Source: Paralcaligenes sp. KSB-10
GTDB lineage: Bacteria; Pseudomonadota; Gammaproteobacteria; Burkholderiales; Burkholderiaceae_B
DNA length: 64,000 nucleotides
Direction of reading: 5' to 3'
Assembly (NCBI RefSeq): GCF_021266465.1
Contig: NZ_CP089848.1
Coordinates: forward strand, 1,116,001 to 1,180,000
Shown here: in pieces, positions 59,037-64,000 of the stretch
Layout of the letters: each line of letters begins with the position of its first letter
How positions within the stretch are numbered: position 1 is the first letter of the stretch
The notes under the pieces: model-generated
What the model was told of the DNA's origin: nothing
The model's database searches: none
Seen by the model: only the letters and a program-made list of their open reading frames with translations
Position numbers and translations under genes: made by a program

Positions 59037-59504
59037 ATGTTGCAAAAAATCATCCTGGCCTGCGTTGTTTTCATCATTATCCTGATCGCCCTTACCTTTG
59101 GGGAGACGATCGCGCACGAAGTCTTTGCCTGGATCTCGTACTTGACGGGTCTGGTGATCCACAATTTTTCCGACATTTATTATGCGGCGCGCAACTACGT
59201 GCAGGCTCATGCCACCAAGGTGGTGATTGCGCTGGTGCTGACGGTACCCGTCAGTTTATGGCTGATTCGCAACAAGGGCGCCGAACTCAACCGTTCGGCG
59301 AGCCCTCGTAAAATCGCCATCATCCTGGCCATTTTCCTGGGCTGGCTTGGAGGCCACCGCTTTTACCTGGGCCAGGTCGGATGGGGAATTGTGTATCTGC
59401 TTATTTTCTATTTGTTCACGCCCCTGGTCGTCGTCATCAGCCTGATCGATGCCATACGCTATCTGTTCATGAGCGACGAAGAATTCCATCCCGGCCGAGC
59501 ATGA
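59037..59504 (+). CDS. TM2-domain membrane protein
   Basis: A 155-aa membrane protein. One N-terminal hydrophobic helix (IILACVVFIIILIALTFGET), a second near residues 60-75, then a C-terminal TM2 domain: IAIILAIFLGWLGGHRFYLG, a short turn, and IVYLLIFYLFTPLVVVISLI with the typical DA.RYL ending. The function of bacterial TM2 proteins is not established. The start is placed at ATG 59037 (MLQKIIL); ATG 58998 would add 13 residues. Confidence 0.8.
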   Translation: MLQKIILACVVFIIILIALTFGETIAHEVFAWISYLTGLVIHNFSDIYYAARNYVQAHATKVVIALVLTVPVSLWLIRNKGAELNRSASPRKIAIILAIFLGWLGGHRFYLGQVGWGIVYLLIFYLFTPLVVVISLIDAIRYLFMSDEEFHPGRA

Positions 59505-59534
59505 CTGCATCCACGATATGCGCCGCCGTCCAAC

Positions 59535-60299
59535 ATGCCATTCAAGCTTCTGACCTTCCCTTCCGACCCGCGCCAAGGGGCCCGATTCGACGAGTCGCTC
59601 GTGGGTCTGGCGGCCTGCGACGGCCCGATCGCCAGCGTCTGGGAAGCGCAGCAGGGCCTGGTGGTTCCACGCACCTATCAACGCCATGACTCTTTTGCCA
59701 GGGTCAGCGAAGAATTTGCCGCCCAGGGATGGCCGATTGCCGTCAGGCTGTCGGGAGGCGGCGTGGTCCCGCAAGGCACCGGCATCGTCAATCTGAGCAT
59801 GGCCTATGCGTTCGACGGGCCGCCGCTGCGGCATTCCGATGCCGCGTATCTGTTGATCTGCTCCATGATTCGCAATGCACTGAAGGAAGACTGGGATGTT
59901 GAAACCCGGATTCAGGCTGTGGACGGGTCTTTCTGCGACGGCCGCTACAATCTGGCGTGGGGTCCTGAAAACTCAGCGCGCAAGGTGGCGGGAACGGCAC
60001 AGCTCTGGCGGCGCGTCGGGCAAGATCAAACAAAGCGGCAAATCGTGCTCGTGCATGCCCTTCTGCTGGCGGCGATCGATGCGGCGTCGCTCACCGAACG
60101 CGCCAATTTGTTGGAGCGGCAACTGGGCAGCGGCAAGCGCTACGACGCGACCCGGATCGCTTCGCTGCATGACTGCCTGCCTGCGTCGCGCACTTTACCG
60201 GCCGCAGCCTTCATGCAGGGGCTGAAAGAGTCCCTGATCGGGCAAATAAAAAAGACCAGTGCGCCCACCAATTGCGTGCCGGCGCATCTCGATGTGTAA
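59535..60299 (+). CDS. Lipoate-protein ligase family protein
   Basis: A 254-aa protein of the biotin/lipoate ligase fold. It has VRLSGGGVVPQGTGIVNLS (71-76 is the RLSGGG loop, where typical ligases read RRxSGGGxVxHD), DGSFCDGRYNLAW (equivalent of the PGDxCxxxYD segment) and ARKVAGTAQLWR with the catalytic Lys near residue 150. It may attach lipoate or octanoate to a carrier protein; lipA/lipB are not adjacent. A 229-bp palindrome lies just downstream. Confidence 0.82.
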   Translation: MPFKLLTFPSDPRQGARFDESLVGLAACDGPIASVWEAQQGLVVPRTYQRHDSFARVSEEFAAQGWPIAVRLSGGGVVPQGTGIVNLSMAYAFDGPPLRHSDAAYLLICSMIRNALKEDWDVETRIQAVDGSFCDGRYNLAWGPENSARKVAGTAQLWRRVGQDQTKRQIVLVHALLLAAIDAASLTERANLLERQLGSGKRYDATRIASLHDCLPASRTLPAAAFMQGLKESLIGQIKKTSAPTNCVPAHLDV

Positions 60300-60375
60300 T
60301 ACAAGCCATGCGTGGGGGTGGCTGTTGTGGCTGCTCGTGGGGGTGCCTTAGGGCGACTGTCCGCGTTCTTGAGAC

Positions 60376-60604
60376 GCGGGGGTGGCGGCCCAGGCGGGGT
60401 GGAGCTCGCATCGTCCGGTCCTGGCTGCGCCAGGACTGCCCGCGGCCGAAGCCTGGATCGGGCGGTCGCGGAACTCGCGTCGTCCACAGCCCCCCGGGCT
60501 GTGGACACCCTTGACGCTCAAACAACCGCTCCCTTGCATCCCGATCCAGGCTGCGGCCGCGGCGGACTCAAGCTCGCTCACCCCGCCTGGGCCGCCACCC
60601 CCGC
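60376..60604. repeat. Family 1 nested-palindrome element, copy 2 (inverted)
   Basis: A 229-bp copy of the element at 3651-3879 in the opposite orientation, about 95% identical, with terminal arms of about 26 bp. The central GTCCACAGCCC stem and the 15-bp inner inverted pair are kept; the small hairpin loop differs (GCA instead of AAA between the GGC/GCC closing stems). Similarity continues outside the left arm into 60312-60375, where an 18-nt stretch is present that copy 1 lacks. It lies between the lipoate-ligase-like gene and kdgD. Confidence 0.93.
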
Positions 60605-60637
60605 TTGCATTGGAGTTTTTTGTGCCATTGCAGGCCT

Positions 60638-60737
60638 GTTTTTGCATGTTTATGGGTCTGTGTTTTTTGCATGCCTATAAGGCAACGTCTTTTGCATGCT
60701 CACAGGCCAGCGGTTCTTACATGCTTGCAAGTCAGTG
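60638..60737. repeat. Four degenerate 25-bp tandem repeats
   Basis: The word TGCATG (TACATG in the last unit) recurs at 60643, 60668, 60693 and 60718, exactly 25 bp apart, each after a T-rich stretch. The array starts 33 bp after the palindrome copy at 60376-60604. A poorer fifth unit may precede it. Confidence 0.7.
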
Positions 60738-60774
60738 CGACAATGAGGGGATCGCCCGGTTGTCTTTGCGTTCG

Positions 60775-60816
60775 TAGGGGCGGTTCTCGCAGTTGCTTGT
60801 GCAAGAATCGCCCCTA
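60775..60816. terminator. 13-bp hairpin downstream of kdgD (bidirectional terminator candidate)
   Basis: TAGGGGCGGTTCT (60775-60787) pairs with AGAATCGCCCCTA (60804-60816), one mismatch or wobble, with a 16-nt loop. It lies about 70 nt after the kdgD stop on the reverse strand. There is no T-run on either side, so it may instead be a structured repeat. Confidence 0.4.
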
Positions 60817-60883
60817 ACAAAACACGGAGTCAATGCACGAGGTCAATGACTCATTAAATCAGCACCCATCGCGCCTCTTCCCC

Positions 60884-61795
60884 TTACTGGGGCCCGAGTT
60901 TTTTAACGAGAACGGCCAGGTCGGCGCGATCCTGGTCAGTCAGGTCGGTCAGCGGAGCCCGGACGGGGCCTGCGTCGTAGCCCGCCAGGCGCGCGCCGGC
61001 CTTGACGATGCTGACAGCATAGCCTTTGCAACGATTACGGATCTGGGCATAAGGAATGAAGAAATCATCCATGATCCGGTCGATAGTGGCGGTATCCTGT
61101 TTGACGACGGCCTGGTAAAACTCCATGGCCGTCTTGGGTATGAAATTGAACACCGCCGAGGAATAGACCGGTACACCCAAGGCGCGGTAGGCAGCGGCAT
61201 AAAATTCGGCCGTCGGCAGGCCGCCAAGATAGGCAAAACGATCACCCAGCTTGCGACGTATCGTAACCATCAACTCGATATTGCCCAGACCGTCTTTATA
61301 GCCGACCAGATTGGGGCAGCGTTCGGCCAGGCGCGTTAGCTGTTCGGCATTCAACTGACACAGTGAACGGTTATACACAATCACGCCGAGGGACACGGAT
61401 TTGCACACTTGTTCGACGTGATCGGCCACGCCGTCCTGGCTGGCTTCGGTCAGATAATGCGGCATTAGCAGCACGCCTTGCGCGCCCAGTCTTTCGGCTT
61501 CCTGTGCATAGGCGATGGCGTTGCGCGTTGCGCCGCCCGCGCCAGCAATAATGGGAACCTTGCCTTTGCAGGTATCGACACCGACTTTGACGACCTCGGC
61601 ATATTCGCTGGGGGCCAAGGAAAAGTATTCGCCCGTTCCGCCCGCTACAAACAAAGCACTGGCGCCATAGGGAGCCAGCCATTCCAGGCGGCGCGCATAG
61701 GTGTCAGGCCGGAAATCGCCATGTTCGTCGAAATCCGTTACGGGGAAGGAAAGCAAGCCATTGGAAACCGTATGCTTTAACTCGTTGGGGCTCAT
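60884..61795 (-). CDS. kdgD: 5-dehydro-4-deoxyglucarate dehydratase
   Basis: A 303-aa DapA-superfamily aldolase-fold enzyme. It dehydrates and decarboxylates 5-dehydro-4-deoxy-glucarate to 2-oxoglutarate semialdehyde in the D-glucarate/galactarate pathway. GGTGEYFSL (52-60), YNR (141-143) and the Schiff-base Lys167 in [12 protein letters not shown] are the KdgD-type versions of these motifs. The start is ATG 61795. A FadR-type regulator and a likely UxaA/GarD-type dehydratase lie beyond the repeat region on the same strand and support the hexarate assignment. Confidence 0.9.
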   Translation of the reverse strand: MSPNELKHTVSNGLLSFPVTDFDEHGDFRPDTYARRLEWLAPYGASALFVAGGTGEYFSLAPSEYAEVVKVGVDTCKGKVPIIAGAGGATRNAIAYAQEAERLGAQGVLLMPHYLTEASQDGVADHVEQVCKSVSLGVIVYNRSLCQLNAEQLTRLAERCPNLVGYKDGLGNIELMVTIRRKLGDRFAYLGGLPTAEFYAAAYRALGVPVYSSAVFNFIPKTAMEFYQAVVKQDTATIDRIMDDFFIPYAQIRNRCKGYAVSIVKAGARLAGYDAGPVRAPLTDLTDQDRADLAVLVKKLGPQ

Positions 61796-61838
61796 TTAAA
61801 AATCCTCTTTGTCTTTGTTTAACCAAGAATTCATTCAT

Positions 61839-61847
61839 GTCATCGTA
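61839..61847. promoter_or_regulatory. Candidate operator near the kdgD start
   Basis: GTCATCGTA, 44 nt upstream of the kdgD ATG, is the exact complement of TACGATGAC found again at 61972-61980. Two inverted copies of a 9-mer bracketing a 130-bp AT-rich promoter region suggest a regulator site, possibly for the GntR protein encoded at 62970. Sequence-only evidence. Confidence 0.4.
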
Positions 61848-61970
61848 CAACATAAACGCATGGCTTTACAAGGGTTTTCCTTATAATTTGTTCATAAATT
61901 TGTGATTTATAGCGGTCAATACCATTTAATCACTTAAATTTTTTGAGCTTTGTTATGAATTATCCATATG

Positions 61971-61984
61971 ATACGATGACGTAT
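61971..61984. promoter_or_regulatory. Candidate distal operator upstream of kdgD
   Basis: ATACGATGACGTAT: a perfect 5-bp inverted repeat around ATGA, sharing TACGATGAC with the proximal site at 61839-61847. An additional 8-bp inverted pair (TTTGTTAT near 61949 and ATAACAAA near 61983) surrounds it. Confidence 0.4.
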
Positions 61985-62134
61985 AACAAATAAATAAATT
62001 GGCATGCTCGCCTTACTCTGAGCTAGAGTATTTTTGGTTTAGGTGTTTACGGCGCTGAAGACGTTTCAGTCGATTTTTTTGAACCGTTCGTTCAGGTTTG
62101 AGTTGCTACTTTGGGTGGTTAATTCTATAAAGAC

Positions 62135-62359
62135 GCCGCAGGGTGGGCGGTGCTGTGTAGTCCGGCACGTCCAGCGGTCGGCTAGCTGCGCTAGCCGACT
62201 GCCCGGGTCTGCCTCGTCCAGGCGGGCGTCGGGCCAACTCGCAGTGCCTCGCGCGCGAGGCACTGCTCAGACAGGGCCCGCCGAAGGCCCCCGCCTTCCC
62301 TTCGTCAGCACCCGGCGCTGGACTACCGCCGGACTACACAGCACCGCCCACCCTGCGGC
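62135..62359. repeat. Family 2 nested-palindrome element A
   Basis: A 225-bp element with perfect 31-bp terminal inverted repeats (62135-62165 / 62329-62359). Inside: GTCCAGCG and its complement, a hairpin with 10-bp arms and TGC loop (62177-62199), and a perfect 26-bp palindrome (62241-62266). The core around that palindrome (GGCGGGCGTCGGGC, AACTCGC, CTCAGACAG, GCCCGCCGAAGGCCCCCGCC) is shared with element B, but the terminal arms and palindrome sequence are not. No transposase is present. Confidence 0.92.
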
Positions 62360-62362
62360 TTG

Positions 62363-62432
62363 CGTTGAGGCAATGCAGCGAGGTATACGTTGGGGAAGCC
62401 CCGTTGAGCCAATCACAGGCTACGTTGAGGCA
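62363..62432. repeat. Cluster of four CGTTGAGGCA-like words
   Basis: CGTTGAGGCA (62363), CGTTGGGGAA (62388), CGTTGAGCCA (62402) and CGTTGAGGCA (62423) lie immediately right of element A with irregular spacing (25, 14, 21 nt). Confidence 0.45.
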
Positions 62433-62559
62433 TCGGTCGCTTAGTAAATTCAGGGTTTGGCATATCGTGGTGTAGTGGTCACTCGATAGAGGCATGGGTG
62501 CGGGCACGTTACCTGTTCTATGGATACAGGCCCATTAACGGTAGATGCAAGCACATTGA

Positions 62560-62644
62560 TTCCAGGCATGCCGTCTCCACAAGACATCTCTCCTTCCAGG
62601 CACACCGTTCCAGGTGCACCATTCCAGGCAATCGTTCCAGGCAT
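62560..62644. repeat. Short direct repeats of TTCCAGGC type
   Basis: TTCCAGG occurs at 62560, 62594, 62608, 62622 and 62635; the last four are spaced 14, 14 and 13 nt, a small tandem array ending 13 bp before element B. No gene covers it. Confidence 0.6.
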
Positions 62645-62656
62645 GCCCTAACGTGA

Positions 62657-62851
62657 GCCGTCTATCGGGGCTAGGGTCAGGACCGGCGTAAGGCGTGCGC
62701 CGGATTTAGCTCGCCAAGGCGGGGGCCTTCGGCGGGCGCTGTCTGAGCCCGGCCTCGCGAGGCCGGGCGAGTTCGCCCGACGCCCGCCTTGGCGTGCTAA
62801 ATCCGGATCAAGCACGCCGTGCCGGGCCTGACCCTAGCCCCGATAGACGGC
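62657..62851. repeat. Family 2 nested-palindrome element B
   Basis: A 195-bp element with perfect 25-bp terminal inverted repeats (62657-62681 / 62827-62851), inner complementary pairs CCGGATTTAGC (62700-62710 / 62796-62806) and CCAAGGCGGG (62714-62723 / 62783-62792), and a perfect 22-bp central palindrome (62747-62768). Its core is the reverse complement of the core of element A. Terminal arms are unrelated to those of A although perfectly self-complementary. It ends 118 bp before the gntR stop. Confidence 0.92.
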
Positions 62852-62969
62852 GTCTTCAAATACCAAAACATCGAACGCCGTAAACACCCGAACCAAAAAT
62901 ACCCCAGTCACGCAAAAAGCAAAACAGCGGCCGAAGCCGCTGTGTGCGAGCCCGCACAACAAGAGGCAA

Positions 62970-63719
62970 TCAGGTCGCTGCGGGTTCGCGGGTCATGCGT
63001 TCGTAGGCCCGGCGCAGGCGCTCGCGGCTATTGGTAAGATGGGTGCGCATGGCCGCGCGAGCCGCTTCAGGGTCGTGCCGGTCGATGGCGGCGTAGATGT
63101 CTTCGTGCTCTTGATTCACGCGCTGCAAATAGGTGTGCTCATCGTTCAAGGCCAGATTCGCCGTATCGATACGGGTACGAGGGATCAGGTTCTTGCCCAA
63201 TTGGCCCAGGATGTCCTGGAAGTACCGATTACCGGTCGCATTGGCGATTTTCAGGTGAAACGCCAGGTCGGCCGAAACGGCGCTGCCATCGGCCTGGTCG
63301 ATATGCCCTTCGAAATCATCGAGCAAGGAACGCAAGGCTCGTACATCGTCATCGGTGCGGCGCATTGCCGCCAATGCCGCGGACTCTGTTTCGAGGCTGA
63401 TGCGCAATTCCAGAACCGCCATGGTGTCGAGCATGGTGAAAATATTGTCGGCCGCCAGCCGGACGGTATGGCCGACGCTGGACTCCATGACAAAGGTGCC
63501 GATGCCATGGCGTGTTTCGACCAGGCCGGCCGCCTGCAGGCGGGAAATGGCTTCACGCACGACCGTGCGGCTGACCGCCTGTTCGCGCATGATGGCCGAT
63601 TCAGTGGGCAACTTGGCACCGGGCCTGAAACGGCCGTTCTGGATGTGCTCGGACAACGCAGCCACGACATCGTCGGTCAGGCTGCGCGAACGCTTTTTTT
63701 CTGGGCCGCTGGAAATCAT
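62970..63719 (-). CDS. GntR/FadR-family transcriptional regulator
   Basis: A 249-aa regulator: N-terminal GntR winged helix (LPTESAIMREQAVSRTVVRE, AISRLQAAGLVETRHGIGTF) and a C-terminal all-helical FCD domain with metal-binding His/Asp spacing (LAFHLKIANATGN, EHEDIYAAIDRHD). FadR-type GntR proteins commonly control sugar-acid catabolism; its place between kdgD and a putative hexarate dehydratase suggests it senses a hexarate or its breakdown product. Confidence 0.9.
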   Translation of the reverse strand: MISSGPEKKRSRSLTDDVVAALSEHIQNGRFRPGAKLPTESAIMREQAVSRTVVREAISRLQAAGLVETRHGIGTFVMESSVGHTVRLAADNIFTMLDTMAVLELRISLETESAALAAMRRTDDDVRALRSLLDDFEGHIDQADGSAVSADLAFHLKIANATGNRYFQDILGQLGKNLIPRTRIDTANLALNDEHTYLQRVNQEHEDIYAAIDRHDPEAARAAMRTHLTNSRERLRRAYERMTREPAAT

Positions 63720-63913
63720 ATTATTTATATAGTAAGTAGTTGAGCCTACAAGGCTGGATTATAGCTGCCCTTAATACAGACAGCATACCCATATACCCTT
63801 GCTCTTCAAACAATGACACCCAATGCGGCGCCCCCCCGGTACATCACATTCGAATCGCCATCGACAGCGGCACACTTCATTTTCCTGAACCGCATGGCCG
63901 GCACAATCCGCCC

Positions 63914-64000
63914 TCAGGTCACCGGCGCCGGGTTGAACAATGCCAGCGAATTTTGCAGTTTCCACTGTTCGGCCCATGTTTTCTTGCGCCCGCTGGCCAC
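63914..64000 (-). CDS. C-terminal end of a probable UxaA/GarD-type dehydratase (partial)
   Basis: The last 28 codons of a gene running off the right edge. On the reverse strand it reads VASGRKKTWAEQWKLQNS, then LALFNPAPVT and a TGA at 63914-63916. An ASGxxTxAE segment followed by a short tail is seen at the C-terminus of altronate/galactarate dehydratase family proteins. With KdgD nearby, galactarate dehydratase would complete the pathway, but 28 codons are too few to be sure. Confidence 0.5.
   Translation of the reverse strand: MASGRKKTWAEQWKLQNSLALFNPAPVT

Noticed and set aside
60638-60737. 25-bp repeats as a CRISPR array
   Set aside because: Repeats are contiguous and degenerate with no unique spacers, and no cas genes are present.
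62043-62444. Open frame of 133 codons across element A
   Set aside because: It runs through both terminal inverted repeats, has no ribosome site and no family resemblance.
1-64000. tRNA, rRNA, integrase or insertion-sequence genes
   Set aside because: None was recognised on either strand; mobile content is limited to the palindromic elements.

Overview
The window is high-GC DNA from a betaproteobacterium, most likely an Alcaligenaceae member of the Burkholderiales (Bordetella / Pusillimonas / Achromobacter neighbourhood). This rests on the gene order flhDC-motAB-cheAW-mcp-cheRBYZ-flhBAF, an FlhDC-type flagellar master regulator, a very long FlhF, and a duplicated FliK/FlhB-tail pair. The species cannot be fixed from the sequence alone.

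Positions 1-48,680 form one almost unbroken flagellar and chemotaxis island. Left to right: the end of fliD with fliS and fliT, a second fliK-like gene and an FlhB-tail gene (forward); fliE (reverse); fliFGHIJK and fliLMNOPQR (forward: MS ring, rotor/switch, export ATPase and export gate). Then, all in reverse, two transmembrane chemoreceptors with a small lipoprotein gene between them, and flgL-flgK-flgJ-flgI-flgH-flgG-flgF-flgE-flgD-flgC-flgB (rod, hook, rings, junction). Next come flgA, flgM and flgN (forward). The rest is in reverse: flhF, flhA, flhB, a soluble chemoreceptor, cheZ, cheY, cheB, cheR, a gutted chemoreceptor remnant, cheW, cheA, motB, motA, flhC and flhD. Two good FliA (sigma-28) promoters are visible, before flgM and before flgK. 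They fit a cascade of FlhDC, then hook-basal body, then FliA/FlgM-timed late genes. fliA, fliC and flhG are not in the window.

Positions 48,680-60,300 carry metabolic and transport genes. glpD and glpK are divergent (glycerol use). A complete gltIJKL-type glutamate/aspartate ABC transporter follows, then a beta-propeller protein of unknown function divergent from a LysR regulator with a C10 tract in its leader. After these come a PrmC-like methyltransferase, a TM2-domain membrane protein and a lipoate-ligase-like protein.

Positions 60,300-64,000 look like the edge of a hexarate (galactarate/glucarate) catabolic locus: kdgD, a FadR-type GntR regulator, and the last 28 codons of what looks like a UxaA/GarD-type dehydratase.

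The most unusual content is not protein-coding. There are four large nested-palindrome elements of about 195-229 bp, in two families. Family 1 is present twice as near-identical inverted copies 57 kb apart. Family 2 is present twice with the same core but completely different, internally complementary outer stems and central hairpins. Every copy lies next to a short direct-repeat cluster. The chemoreceptor genes also show recombination: a 94-bp 3' segment is shared at about 95% identity between an intact mcp and an in-frame deletion remnant, and the signalling half of the intact gene uses very different synonymous codons from its sensory half.
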